From Clostridia bacterium (lineage in GTDB: Bacteria; Bacillota; Clostridia; TANB77; UBA1234), in the NCBI GenBank assembly GCA_016291695.1, contig JAEEYG010000104.1, forward strand, positions 1 through 35,825: a DNA stretch of 35,825 bases, given 5' to 3'. The position numbers were made by a program, and so were the translations under genes. Shown piece by piece: positions 1-9,430 of the stretch; the stretch's first letter is position 1, and every line of letters starts with the position of its first letter. The notes beneath the pieces were generated by a model. That model was not told where the DNA came from and did not search any database. It saw nothing but the letters and a program-made list of their open reading frames with translations.

Positions 1-420
1 GAGTTCGAGTCTACAAGAGCAATGCTTATTAAGGCATTAGATCTAAGTTCTGTAATCAAAATTCCAACGAGACAATTAAGTTTAGGTCAAAGAATGCGAT
101 GTGAGATAGCAGCCGCACTACTTCATAAGCCCAAAATTCTATTTTTAGATGAGCCAACGATTGGTCTAGATGCAGTTTCTAAGATTCAGGTAAGGGAGTT
201 CATCAAAAAACTGAATAGAGAGCAGGGGACGACAATAATTCTTACAACACATGATATGCAAGATATTGAGGCTTTGACAGATAGGATAATATTAATTGGA
301 AAAGGTCAAAAGTTGTTTGACGGAAAACTATCTGATATCAAAAAGAAATATGACAATAATTCAAATAATACAGATGAGATTATTGCAAGCATGTATAAAG
401 ATATGGAATTAGTGTCATAG
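1..420 (+). CDS. ABC-2 exporter ATP-binding protein, C-terminal part (5' end outside window)
   Basis: This is the C-terminal 139 residues of an ABC transporter ATPase. The frame is open from base 1, so the true start lies upstream. An ABC signature-like segment (LSLGQRMRCEIA) precedes a Walker B box with the catalytic Glu (ILFLDEPTIGLD) and an H-loop (LTTHDMQDIE). The Walker A motif must lie upstream of the window. The degenerate signature LSLGQ and the C-terminal tail fit the ATPases that pair with COG4587/COG3694 ABC-2 permeases, and both permeases follow directly. It probably powers export of a lipid, peptide or drug across the cytoplasmic membrane; the substrate cannot be read from the sequence. 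Confidence 0.93.
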   Translation, partial: EFESTRAMLIKALDLSSVIKIPTRQLSLGQRMRCEIAAALLHKPKILFLDEPTIGLDAVSKIQVREFIKKLNREQGTTIILTTHDMQDIEALTDRIILIGKGQKLFDGKLSDIKKKYDNNSNNTDEIIASMYKDMELVS

Positions 421-476
421 GCCGAGTATCTTAAAAACAAACGCACATTGAAAATTGAATATAGAAAGGAGAAAAA

Positions 477-1277
477 ATGAGTAAATATTTATCATTTTTT
501 AAACTGAGAGTAGCAGTTGGCCTTCAATACAGGTTTTCGGCTATTGCAGGCTTAGCAACTCAATTCTTTTGGGGACTGATGCTATTATTCCTTTACGAAG
601 CTTTTTACAAAAATGGCATATCAACTCCATTTGAGTGGAAAGGGCTAGTTTCTTACATTTGGCTTGGTCAAGCATTCTATGCTATAGTCTTTTTTAGGTT
701 GATTACTCCAGATATTTTTGACTCAATAAAAACAGGCCAGATTTCGTATGAAATGATTAGACCTTTAAACATTTATTGGATGTGGTTTGCAAAGATTTGC
801 GCTCAAAGGGTTTCTGCATGCCTGCTTAGACTTGCACCAGTTATTATCTTCGCGGCTATACTTCCAAGCCATTATGCTCTTGGACTTCCAGCATCTTTTG
901 GAGGATTTATACTATTCTGGATCACTTTGATTTTGGGAATGTTTATCTCAACAGCGCTTGCCATGCTAGTGTATATCTTCATGTTTTATACAACATCATG
1001 TACAGGACTATTTAATGCTTATGCAGCATTTGCAATTTTCTTGTCGGGAATGGACATACCAATAAAGTTTATGCCAGAATTGTTCCAAAATATATGCTAT
1101 GCACTACCATTTAGGCTCTGCATGGATTTGCCAATGAGGCTATATATTGGAGACATCACAATCACAGAAGGTATGGTTTCGGTGCTATTGCAAATTACAT
1201 GGATAATTGGATTAGTACATCTTGGAAACCATTTAATACAAAGAGTATCCAAAAAAGTTGTAGTTCAGGGGGGATAA
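477..1277 (+). CDS. ABC-2 type permease (COG4587-like)
   Basis: A 266-residue polytopic membrane protein with about six hydrophobic segments (near residues 20-45, 60-75, 115-130, 140-170, 180-195 and 230-250). Length, topology and a Met-Ile-Arg-Pro segment (YEMIRPLNIYW) after the second membrane span match the COG4587 family of ABC-2 permeases. A good ribosome binding site (AAAGGAG) precedes the ATG. It lies 56 bases after the ATPase and ends 1 base before the next permease, so the three genes form one operon and the two permeases probably form a heterodimeric channel with the ATPase. The substrate is unknown. Confidence 0.9.
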   Translation: MSKYLSFFKLRVAVGLQYRFSAIAGLATQFFWGLMLLFLYEAFYKNGISTPFEWKGLVSYIWLGQAFYAIVFFRLITPDIFDSIKTGQISYEMIRPLNIYWMWFAKICAQRVSACLLRLAPVIIFAAILPSHYALGLPASFGGFILFWITLILGMFISTALAMLVYIFMFYTTSCTGLFNAYAAFAIFLSGMDIPIKFMPELFQNICYALPFRLCMDLPMRLYIGDITITEGMVSVLLQITWIIGLVHLGNHLIQRVSKKVVVQGG

Positions 1278-1278
1278 T

Positions 1279-2058
1279 ATGGAGTACTATTTACACTCGA
1301 TGATAATGTTTGTAAAAAGCGAGATGGAGTATAAGTCTTCTTTTATTATTACTATGATTGCAACAATGCTGAATACTCTGTCGGCAGTACTTGGTACAGT
1401 ATTCTTGTTTCAAAAGTTTGGCAGTGTTGGAGGCTGGACAATTGAAGAAGTAATGCTAACGACAGGTATTGCTTTATTTGGTCATACTATTACTGAAATG
1501 TTTTTGCAAGGCTTTAATCATTTGCATCTAAAGGTGAAATCAGGCATCTTAGATCAAATGATGGTAAGGCCGAGAGGAATGCTGTTTCAAGTCATTTGTT
1601 CTGATTTTCAAATAAATAAAATTGGACGATTGATAGAAGCAGTGAGCCTAATAATATATGGGCTTTTAAATGTAAAAGTAGTTTGGAGTCCATATAAAAT
1701 ACTTATATTTATGCTAATGCTATTTGGAGTAATCGTACTATTTGCATCGTTATTAGTTCTAAAAGCAGCATTCTGCTTTTGGACGATTGATGGCATGGAG
1801 CTTATGAACATACTTCAAGAGGGAGGTAAGGAACTTTCGTCATATCCAATTTCGATTTACAAAGATTGGTTTGCAAAGTTCTTTACGTATGTAGTTCCAT
1901 TTGGAATGGTGAACTACTTTCCGCTTGTCTATTTACTAGATAAGCAGGAAGCACCATTTTGGTACGGACTAACGCCTTTAGCTACAATACCATTTATGCT
2001 TTTGATGCTAGGCGTGTGGAAGATAGGTCTTAGAAATTATAAATCAGCAGGATCTTAG
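1279..2058 (+). CDS. ABC-2 type permease (COG3694-like)
   Basis: A 259-residue membrane protein, the second half of the transporter channel. It has about six hydrophobic stretches and a second copy of the family's 'MMVRPRG' segment at residues 94-100, which corresponds to MIRPL in the preceding permease. The start codon follows a GGGGGG-type ribosome binding site that overlaps the end of the upstream gene, which suggests translational coupling. The operon ends here; the next 280 bases are non-coding and carry a long inverted repeat. The function is inferred from family and neighbours, not from a recognised substrate motif. Confidence 0.9.
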   Translation: MEYYLHSMIMFVKSEMEYKSSFIITMIATMLNTLSAVLGTVFLFQKFGSVGGWTIEEVMLTTGIALFGHTITEMFLQGFNHLHLKVKSGILDQMMVRPRGMLFQVICSDFQINKIGRLIEAVSLIIYGLLNVKVVWSPYKILIFMLMLFGVIVLFASLLVLKAAFCFWTIDGMELMNILQEGGKELSSYPISIYKDWFAKFFTYVVPFGMVNYFPLVYLLDKQEAPFWYGLTPLATIPFMLLMLGVWKIGLRNYKSAGS

Positions 2059-2114
2059 GGAAGACGAAGCTAGAAAGACGTACCAGTTGTAAACATATTG
2101 TATATAATTATAAA

Positions 2115-2255
2115 GGTAAAGAGTTAGTGCAATTATATTTTGAAAAAAAGTAAGAGTTTGATGGAGCTTGAGGAAGGAAATTTTGATTTATCAAAATTTC
2201 CAACTTCTAGGCGGGCGACCTTTTTTTCAAAATATTATTCACTAAGCTCTTTACC
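2115..2255 (+). repeat. Long-hairpin structured repeat, copy 1
   Basis: A 141-bp element built as long imperfect inverted arms around a conserved core. The arms begin GGTAAAGAG and end CTCTTTACC and pair over about 36 positions. The core (2151-2219) contains TAAGAGTTTGATGGAGCTTG, an inner hairpin GGAAATTTTGA/TCAAAATTTCC, and GGCGGGCGAC. A second copy lies on the opposite strand at 33732-33854. The core is conserved between copies while the arm sequences differ, yet each copy keeps its own pairing. No protein is encoded. It accounts for most of the gap 2059-2340. Confidence 0.8.
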
Positions 2256-2311
2256 TACTGAAGTTTCTAACAAAATTTAAACGAATATGCTATTCTGCGA
2301 TTTATAATCTA

Positions 2312-2320
2312 TGGTATAAT
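2312..2320 (+). promoter_or_regulatory. Extended -10 promoter for the AlkD-like gene
   Basis: TGGTATAAT at 2312-2320 is an extended -10 element (TGnTATAAT), 21 bases before the ATG and just upstream of the ribosome binding site GGAGGG. No clear -35 box is present, as is common with extended -10 promoters. Confidence 0.55.
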
Positions 2321-2340
2321 TCTAGACGGAGGGAACAATT

Positions 2341-3037
2341 ATGGAACTTTCTAGAGAAAAATGGAATAAGACTTCTATTGCAGAATTTAATAAATACTTA
2401 GATAGCATAAAACGCCCAGATAAGATTGATTTTACAAAAAGAACAGTTAATACCAATATGAAAGTATTAGGAATTAACATTCCAACATGTAAAGATATTG
2501 CATCCAAGATTCATAAGCGGAAATTTTATGGAGTTTCTAAAATACAATGATTTCAAGTATCACGAAAACACGCTTGTTTCGGCATATGTTATAAACTACG
2601 TAAAAGACGTTAAAGAAAAAGAAAACCAGATTAATAATCTTTATCTGGATAACTGGGCAACTGTAGATTCTTTAAAATTTGACGTAAGAAAGCAAGAGCA
2701 AGAGTTTCTTGCCTTGTCTAGAAAATATGTTAAGAGTAAAGAACCGTTCAAAAGAAGAGTAGGAGTTAGAATTTTATTCTCATACACTTCAAGTGATTAT
2801 CTAGTTGATGTATTTGAAATTATAGATTCACTAAAAGACGAGAAAGAATACTACGTTAATATGGCTGTTGCCTGGCTTTGCTGCGAACTAATGATAAAAA
2901 GTAGAGATGCTTTCTTAAACTATTTAGACCATCATAACTTGAATGATTTTACTTTAAGAAAAACAGTCTCGAAGTGTCAAGATAGCTTTAGAGTATCTGA
3001 TAAAGACAAAAAAATGTTAAAAACATTTCTAAAATAA
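2341..3037 (+). CDS. AlkD-like DNA alkylation repair protein, interrupted at CGGA (+1 shift needed)
   Basis: Two overlapping frames together encode one protein of about 231 residues, the usual length of the AlkD/COG4912 HEAT-repeat DNA glycosylase family that excises alkylated bases. The first frame (from 2341) opens MELSREKWNK and includes a family-like segment (KVLGINIPTCKDIASKIHK). The second frame carries the rest (GNFMEFLKYNDFKYHENTLV, RRVGVRILFSY, YYVNMAVAWLCCELM). The frames join if the C at 2518 is skipped: AAG-C-GGA-AAT gives K-G-N. Without the shift, translation stops at the TGA at 2548. A normal promoter and ribosome binding site suggest the gene is expressed. It could be a pseudogene, but the break is identical to four others in this window. 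Confidence 0.75.
2515..2521 (+). other. CGGA +1 frameshift site in the AlkD-like gene
   Basis: The zero-frame codons are AAG CGG AAA. Skipping C2518 gives AAG GGA AAT and rejoins the open frame. The zero frame ends at TGA 2548-2550. Confidence 0.7.
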
Positions 3038-3041
3038 ATAA

Positions 3042-3075
3042 AAAGAGAATCTTTTATAAAGATTCTCTTTTTTTA
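3042..3075. terminator. Bidirectional terminator between the AlkD-like gene and the kinase gene
   Basis: Stem AAAGAGAATC / GATTCTCTTT with a short AT loop, followed by a run of T on the plus strand and preceded by an A run that gives a T run on the minus strand. It serves two convergent genes. Confidence 0.85.
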
Positions 3076-3078
3076 TTC

Positions 3079-5076
3079 TTATTTTAATGGAATTTTAACA
3101 GTAAATACTGAACCCTTACCAAGTGTAGACTCGAAAGTAATATCTCCATTAAAGTTACCTTTAATTGTTGAATATGACATGTATAGTCCAAGTCCTGTTC
3201 CGTTTTTACCTTTTGTAGTGTACATTTCTTTGAATAGCTTTTCTTTGGTGTCATCATCAATTCCGCAACCTTCATCTGCAACTTTAAAGTATACAAACTG
3301 GTCATCAGAGTAGATATTAAATAGTATCTGCTTTCCAATTTCTCCATTATATGATTGAATTGCGTTTCCTATTAGGTTGTTAATTACCTGAATTAAACTA
3401 TTGATATCTCCTGCAATTTTAAGAGTAGGGTCACATTCAATTGTGATTTGCAGTTCAACATTTGCGTGTTTTAACTCATGCTTCATCAGAATATCTACAC
3501 GTTTAGATAAGTCATATACTGAGAATGCTTCAATGTTAGATGTGCTAAGCTGTGATGCTTGACCTTTAACTGTTGTTATAATATCCGACATATATGAAGT
3601 GTGAGTTTTAATTTTAGTAACCCAAGAAAGCATATCTTTTGCAATTTCCTTGTGGTCTTCTTTTGTAACAATCGGATTTTCGATTGAAGCAACATACTCT
3701 GATATCAGGTCTGTAAGACCTTCCGCAGCGCCTGAAATTGACATTATAGGTGTTTTTAAGTTATGGGCAATTCCACCAATCATCTGACCAAGTGATGCAA
3801 GACGTTCTCTTTCTATTAGCATTGTTTGACTGTTTTGAATCTCACTAATATATGCCTTTGAAAGTGATTGAACTTCATTAAACGAAACTACAAGTTCACC
3901 GATTTCATCATTTGATGTTACTGGCAAACTATCATTATACTTACTCTTTGCAACAATTTGCCTCATACCTTTTGAAACTGACTGAATTTCTTCAGCTAAT
4001 GAGTTTGAGGTAAAGTGTAGCGTAAATAGGTTAAGAATAAATAGTGATAGCATTGATATACCTAATGAAATTAAAGCAGGGTAGGAGGTAAGCTCATACT
4101 TAATGCCTGCATAGTAATCTTGTCCAGCTATATTGACTTTAACTAATACACCTCTTATATCAAAGCCATAGTAATCATAAACAACTGAATCATCAACAAT
4201 TGAAAACTCTTTTGTATACTTTTTCCAGAAATCACTAAACTTGTCTGTTATATCAACACCATTAGTGTCATGGTATGTATAGTCTGGATACATAATGTAT
4301 ATCGTTTTGTCAGGTTCCTCTTGTTCTAAACCTTTAAGCATAGTATTTACTTCGGAAACAGAGTAGAAGCTTTCGTCTTCGAGAATGTCACTTAGTTTTG
4401 TCTTATAGTATTTGTAGTACGATTCAGAGCTAGTATTAATTATTACAGAATAGCCAACCAAAGATGTAAACATCAAAGCAACTATTATAAGCGGGATTAT
4501 TTGGTATCTCATTCTTGACATCAAGCTTGATTTTTTTGTAAATGAAGAAAGTGGAAGCTCAATTCTTGCAAGAATTTTAGAAAACTCTCTTCTAACATAA
4601 ACTGATGTAAATGTTCCAATTACAATAATAAAAGAAGCATATACTATAAATACTTTTAATGTTGTGATTCCTACAAATCCTGTTGTGAATGCATAGAGGA
4701 TAGGAACGCCTAAACTTGGAATAGTTATTTGCAGCATATATAGTTCATCAGGAACCTTAAAAAGCTTTTGTCGAATTTTAGTAAGCTTATCTATATCTGT
4801 GCCTTTTATATCTTCCTCAATGTTATTTAGGAAAGATAACTTGATGAAGACCAGTATAGCATAGGTGATGAAGATTATTGATGTTATTTCTACGAACTGC
4901 ATGGTATAGTTTGCATGTTCTAGTTCCCACTGAAAGTCATTATTATAAGTGTTGTCAGGATAGTTAAGAATTTTAGGCTCCAGCGGGAAGAAAATTGCAA
5001 GTAGGCAAAGAATCATTACAAAGAATACCGACATTACTTTGAACTTTAAGATATTTTTCTTAAAAAAGTTCATCAT
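3079..5076 (-). CDS. Membrane sensor histidine kinase
   Basis: A 665-residue sensor kinase. Membrane segments lie near residues 14-32, 62-82, 115-160 (two) and 190-212, followed by an extracytoplasmic region of about 120 residues and another membrane span near 335-355. A HAMP-like linker follows (about 355-410), then a dimerisation/phosphoacceptor helix with H438 in IAHNLKTP, the N box (NNLIGNA, near 567), G1 box (DEGCGID) and G2 box (GTGLGL). The H-box has Asn-Leu-Lys where many kinases have Glu. The start has an AGGAGG site 7 bases upstream. It lies 33 bases downstream of the NRPS gene and is probably co-transcribed with it. No response regulator gene is present in the window, so its partner is elsewhere. 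The ligand is unknown. Confidence 0.92.
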   Translation of the reverse strand: MMNFFKKNILKFKVMSVFFVMILCLLAIFFPLEPKILNYPDNTYNNDFQWELEHANYTMQFVEITSIIFITYAILVFIKLSFLNNIEEDIKGTDIDKLTKIRQKLFKVPDELYMLQITIPSLGVPILYAFTTGFVGITTLKVFIVYASFIIVIGTFTSVYVRREFSKILARIELPLSSFTKKSSLMSRMRYQIIPLIIVALMFTSLVGYSVIINTSSESYYKYYKTKLSDILEDESFYSVSEVNTMLKGLEQEEPDKTIYIMYPDYTYHDTNGVDITDKFSDFWKKYTKEFSIVDDSVVYDYYGFDIRGVLVKVNIAGQDYYAGIKYELTSYPALISLGISMLSLFILNLFTLHFTSNSLAEEIQSVSKGMRQIVAKSKYNDSLPVTSNDEIGELVVSFNEVQSLSKAYISEIQNSQTMLIERERLASLGQMIGGIAHNLKTPIMSISGAAEGLTDLISEYVASIENPIVTKEDHKEIAKDMLSWVTKIKTHTSYMSDIITTVKGQASQLSTSNIEAFSVYDLSKRVDILMKHELKHANVELQITIECDPTLKIAGDINSLIQVINNLIGNAIQSYNGEIGKQILFNIYSDDQFVYFKVADEGCGIDDDTKEKLFKEMYTTKGKNGTGLGLYMSYSTIKGNFNGDITFESTLGKGSVFTVKIPLK

Positions 5077-5109
5077 ATCAAAACCTCCTAGATTGCATAT
5101 TTTATTGCT

Positions 5110-8100
5110 TTATTTCATTATTTTTAGCGTTTCATTAATGTATTCAAAATCAATTTGAGGCCATTTAAAATCAAGTTCTTCTAAATACTTATTTGTTATC
5201 TCATTACTTAAAATAACTGAAGGCATAAATCCAAGACCTTTTTTGCTATCTAAGTCATTAACTATGGCTTTTAGTGTGCCTTTAGCACTTTCGTCTTGAG
5301 CTAAGTCCTTTACTGTATCTAAGAATTCTTCAGATGGAAGCTCTTTTACATGAATCTTATTGTTTTCAAGCATCTTCAAGAAAGTCTTTATTGGCATAAA
5401 CTTTTCGTTGAAAACATTATAAGTTTTGTAATCCATGTTATCTAGCTTCATAAGAAGAGTAACAGCTTTTGCACATAAATCAACAGGTGTAAATTCAAGT
5501 GTTTGATCTAACATGTCTCTTGGAATAATCTCGTTTGAAGCTATGAATTTAAGTATGTTATAAAATGCATTATCATCTCTGTTCTTTTGGAATAGGCCAT
5601 CAGACATTCTTGCCGTAAGGTTTCCAACACGATAAATATTATACTTTAATCCTTTTTCTTTTCTTTCTAATATGGCTTTTTCAGCTTCAAATTTTGAACG
5701 AATATAAACATTTTCATCATAAATCTGTCCAATGTAAAAGTCATTTTCGGTAAATAACGTGTTTGGCATTGATTGTGATACTAAGTAGTTTCCAGAAACT
5801 CCCATTGTAGATACATGATGTAAATGTAAGTTGTAGTTTATACACATATCGGCTATGTTCTTAACAGCAGTAACATTAATTAACTCATGATCTTTGTAAT
5901 CACCATAATACTTAACATTGGCTGCACAGTTTATGACTGCAGATATGTTTTTGCAAACATCTGCAAGTTCACCTTTTGAAAGACCAAGCTCTGGCTGTGT
6001 AACATCACATTCTAGTAGGATAATCCTACTTTCATCACAAATCTCGTTAGGGAAGAAGTACTTCCAAGATTCTAGAAATCTTTCTTTTGGTGATGCATTA
6101 TCTTTTACTCTAACTGGACAATAAATTTTTGCTTTGGTTGTTTTAAGCAATTCATACAAAATGTGTATTCCTAAGTAACCAGTGATTCCAGAAAGTAGGT
6201 AACCTTTTTCATCAGGCTTTAATGCTAGCTTGTAATCATCGCTATGTTTTTCAACTAAGTCATTTAATTTATATAGCTCTGGTTTTTCTTCATACTTAAA
6301 TGTAGACTTTTTGTCATCTATAAGCTTTGCAAGTAGCCTTGCAGTTCTTAATTGATAGAAATCTTGTGTTTTAAACTTCATGTTAAAAGGTATTAACATG
6401 GTTTGTACTTGAATTATTGTAAGTGAATCTGCTTGATAATTAAATATATCATCATCAACACCAATTTTAGGAACATTTAGTGATTCTTCCAAAGCTTTAC
6501 AGATTATTTTTTCTGTTTCGGTTTCAGGTGCTATATATTCCTGCGTACTTGTAATAAACGAAGTAGGGGCAGGAAGCGCTTTCCTATCTGTTTTGTGATT
6601 TGGTGTTAACGGGAATTTTTCAAGTTGCATATAACTTGCTGGAACCATGTAGTTTGGAAGCTTTGTAAGTAAAAACTTATGTAAGTCATTTGGGCTAATC
6701 TCTTTTTCGGCAATATAGTACGCACATAAGAATTGTTTTTCATTTTCGTCTTTTCTTACTAAAACTACTGTCTTTTTGATTCCTGGGAATTCATTTATAT
6801 GCGATTCGATATCTCCTAGCTCTATTCTATAGCCTCTAATCTTAACCTGATTGTCACTTCTTCCAAAGCACATTAGCTCACCATCTGGAAGCCAAGTTGC
6901 AATATCTCCAGTGTTGTAGATTATTTCGTCTTCATTATAAGGATTCACTACAAACTTTTCTGAAGTCAATTGCTCATTCTTATAGTATCCTTTTGCAACA
7001 CCAGCTCCGCCTATATAAAGTTCTCCATGGCACCCGATAGGAAGTAGCTTTCTGTTCTCATCTAGCACATAGATTGTTGTATTTTCAATTGGCTTACCAA
7101 TAGTTATTTCTTTTGCATTCGTAAGTTCTTTGAAAGTAGAGTATACTGTTGTTTCTGTTGGACCATATAGATTAAATATCCTTGCTTTTGTATATTCAGG
7201 TAATCCAGATAGAAAACTTGTAGGGAACGGCTCTCCACCTAGTATTATTTCTTTTAGGACACCTAAACACTTTAAATACTTAGAATCTAAGAATAATAAC
7301 TGAATTCGAGAAGGTGTTGTAAGTATTTTAGTTATTTTTTCTTTTACTATTAAGTCATTAAGTAGAGCAGGATTTTTTTGCTCTTCTTCATTTGCTACTA
7401 CAAGATTTAGGCCAAAAAGTAAAGTAGGGAATACTTCGAAAACGAATATATCAAAGCACATTGTAGTAACAGAAATTACTTTATTATCTGATGATGCAGT
7501 ATAATCTAATCTTTTCTTCATGCTCTCTGCAAAGTTAAGCACAGAGTAGTTTCTGATCATAACAGCTTTTGGAAGCCCTGTCGTTCCAGAAGTGTACATT
7601 ATGTACGAAAGTGATTCTGGATCATATTCTAGTTTTAGGTTTTCTTCAATCTTTTCTTTTGATAGTTCTGCATCAGTGATTATAAATGTTTTGGCATCTG
7701 TAGTAATGTTCTTTTTTAATTCGTTAGTTGTTATAATTAGCTTTGCCTTACTATTTTCAATCATGTAAGATACCCTTGATTCTGGGTATTCTGGCTCAAT
7801 TGGCATATAAGTTGCGCCACATTTTAAGATTGCCATGATTGAAATAATAATATTTTCTCCTCTAGGAAGTAAAATACCTACAATATCATTTTTAGATACA
7901 CCATTTTTTTGTAATTGTTTTGCTAATTGGTTTGCAAGACTGTTTAGTTCAGTATAAGTTAACTGCGTGTCTCCAAAAGTAACAGCAATGTTATCTGGGT
8001 GGTCAAGCACACCATTTTCAAATGATTGAATTATAGTTGAGTTTCTACTAAATGGTGCTTCTGTATCATTGAAATCTCTTAGAAGCTTGTTCTTTTCAGC

Positions 8101-9396
8101 AAGTGAAACGATTTCAATATCTTTGCATTTCAAGTCATAGTTTGAAAGCACTTGATACATTACTCTTTCAACTCTGCCATGAAGAGCATCAATTTCTTCT
8201 TCGGTGAAAATTTCGTTTTGATAATCGTAGTTTATTGATAAAACACCAGTATCGTTTGTGTCAGTGACGTGAATCATAAGTGACTCTAGTTGGTTATCTG
8301 CAGGTATCCATGTAACTTCAAACGGAATATCTATCTTATTTACTTCTGAACGAGCATTTTGATATGAATAAACAATATCAAAAAGTTTATCAGAAGAAGA
8401 TGTCATCTCTTTAACTCTTTTTGAAATCTCTGAAAACGGATATTTTAAGTGTCTATATAGAGTCTTTTGATTTTTTGAAATGTCTTGAGCTCTTTGAACA
8501 AAAGTTTCCTCGCCATTATACTTCATAATAAATGGCATCGTTGTGATAAAAGTTCCAAATGTATTCTTTTCACGGAAATTGCTTCTGTTTAAAACTGGAG
8601 TGCCTAGAGTGAATAATTCTAGATTTAGTAGTTTGCTAAAGTATAGGGAATAGGCACTAAGTAAGAATGATGGTACTGTTGTAGAAAATTGTTCATTATA
8701 ACTTTTTATTTTGCTCTGTATTTCTTTTGGTAGTTTAAACGTTTTTCTTGTAAAAGTTGTAGAACCATTGAAATTCTCTTTCTTAAGTGTCGTGAAATTA
8801 TAATTCTCAGTAATCTGTTCATCCCAATATTCTTTGTCTCCAGAAAATCTAGCAGAGTCAGCATATTCTTGCTCTGATTTTATAAACTCTGTGTATGAAG
8901 GATATGTTATTTCATTAACATCTTCGCCATTTTTAAGTGCACGATATAAAGACATGGTCTCATTTGTATAAAGAGAAGTTGTCCATGCGTCGCAGATAAT
9001 GTGGTGAAGGAAAGTGATGTATGCGCCTTCGCCATCTTCAAATCTATATAACTCGAAAGTGAATAACTTTGAATCTAATAACTCAATAGGAGAGGGAACA
9101 AGATTTTTAACTTTTTCCTCAAATTTCTTCTTTGTGATATCTATTATTTTGTAATCTTCAAATTTGTATTCTGATATATATTGATAAGGTTTATCGCCTT
9201 TTTTTGTTATTCTTAAACGTAAAGCATCATTTTTTTCAACTGTAAGATTAAATGCCTTAACTAATAAATCAAAATCAACCTTTTCTAATATTTTTACTGT
9301 ACCGCCCATACAATTAATATTTGTATTAGGGTAAACCTGCTCAATTGACCAGATTGCCTTTTGCGGATTTGTTAATTCATAAAATTTCTTTTCCAT
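5110..9396 (-). CDS. Single-module nonribosomal peptide synthetase with terminal reductase (C-A-T-R)
   Basis: A 1428-residue synthetase; the ATG at 9396 has a GAGGTG site, so I prefer it to an in-frame start 33 bases upstream. Domain order: condensation (about 1-430, active-site motif HHIICDA at 131-137), adenylation (about 455-955, with YTSGTTGLPK, NLYGPTETT, GELYIGG, YNTGD, NHKTDRK), carrier domain with the phosphopantetheine Ser near residue 991 (ADSL, where GGDSL is usual), and a thioester reductase (GITGYLG near 1070, YIRSKFEAEK near 1230). The reductase predicts release of an aldehyde or alcohol. The leading C domain implies an acyl or peptidyl donor, perhaps N-acylation of one amino acid. 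Hand alignment to GrsA gives specificity residues D-I-F-L-I-G-L-V-Y-K, which suggests a hydrophobic substrate; this is tentative. No phosphopantetheinyl transferase is seen nearby. Confidence 0.93.
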   Translation of the reverse strand: MEKKFYELTNPQKAIWSIEQVYPNTNINCMGGTVKILEKVDFDLLVKAFNLTVEKNDALRLRITKKGDKPYQYISEYKFEDYKIIDITKKKFEEKVKNLVPSPIELLDSKLFTFELYRFEDGEGAYITFLHHIICDAWTTSLYTNETMSLYRALKNGEDVNEITYPSYTEFIKSEQEYADSARFSGDKEYWDEQITENYNFTTLKKENFNGSTTFTRKTFKLPKEIQSKIKSYNEQFSTTVPSFLLSAYSLYFSKLLNLELFTLGTPVLNRSNFREKNTFGTFITTMPFIMKYNGEETFVQRAQDISKNQKTLYRHLKYPFSEISKRVKEMTSSSDKLFDIVYSYQNARSEVNKIDIPFEVTWIPADNQLESLMIHVTDTNDTGVLSINYDYQNEIFTEEEIDALHGRVERVMYQVLSNYDLKCKDIEIVSLAEKNKLLRDFNDTEAPFSRNSTIIQSFENGVLDHPDNIAVTFGDTQLTYTELNSLANQLAKQLQKNGVSKNDIVGILLPRGENIIISIMAILKCGATYMPIEPEYPESRVSYMIENSKAKLIITTNELKKNITTDAKTFIITDAELSKEKIEENLKLEYDPESLSYIMYTSGTTGLPKAVMIRNYSVLNFAESMKKRLDYTASSDNKVISVTTMCFDIFVFEVFPTLLFGLNLVVANEEEQKNPALLNDLIVKEKITKILTTPSRIQLLFLDSKYLKCLGVLKEIILGGEPFPTSFLSGLPEYTKARIFNLYGPTETTVYSTFKELTNAKEITIGKPIENTTIYVLDENRKLLPIGCHGELYIGGAGVAKGYYKNEQLTSEKFVVNPYNEDEIIYNTGDIATWLPDGELMCFGRSDNQVKIRGYRIELGDIESHINEFPGIKKTVVLVRKDENEKQFLCAYYIAEKEISPNDLHKFLLTKLPNYMVPASYMQLEKFPLTPNHKTDRKALPAPTSFITSTQEYIAPETETEKIICKALEESLNVPKIGVDDDIFNYQADSLTIIQVQTMLIPFNMKFKTQDFYQLRTARLLAKLIDDKKSTFKYEEKPELYKLNDLVEKHSDDYKLALKPDEKGYLLSGITGYLGIHILYELLKTTKAKIYCPVRVKDNASPKERFLESWKYFFPNEICDESRIILLECDVTQPELGLSKGELADVCKNISAVINCAANVKYYGDYKDHELINVTAVKNIADMCINYNLHLHHVSTMGVSGNYLVSQSMPNTLFTENDFYIGQIYDENVYIRSKFEAEKAILERKEKGLKYNIYRVGNLTARMSDGLFQKNRDDNAFYNILKFIASNEIIPRDMLDQTLEFTPVDLCAKAVTLLMKLDNMDYKTYNVFNEKFMPIKTFLKMLENNKIHVKELPSEEFLDTVKDLAQDESAKGTLKAIVNDLDSKKGLGFMPSVILSNEITNKYLEELDFKWPQIDFEYINETLKIMK

Positions 9397-9414
9397 ATTA
9401 CACCTCAAACTACA

Positions 9415-9430
9415 TGTGACAAATGTCACA
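9415..9430. promoter_or_regulatory. CRP/FNR-type palindrome upstream of the NRPS gene
   Basis: TGTGACAAATGTCACA is a perfect inverted repeat (7-bp arms, 2-bp centre) and matches the TGTGA-N6-TCACA consensus of CRP/FNR-family regulators. It lies 18-34 bases upstream of the NRPS start codon, between the likely promoter and the ribosome binding site. A protein bound here would more likely repress than activate. A TTGACA at 9511-9516 on the minus strand and AT-rich -10-like sequences lie further upstream. Confidence 0.6.
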
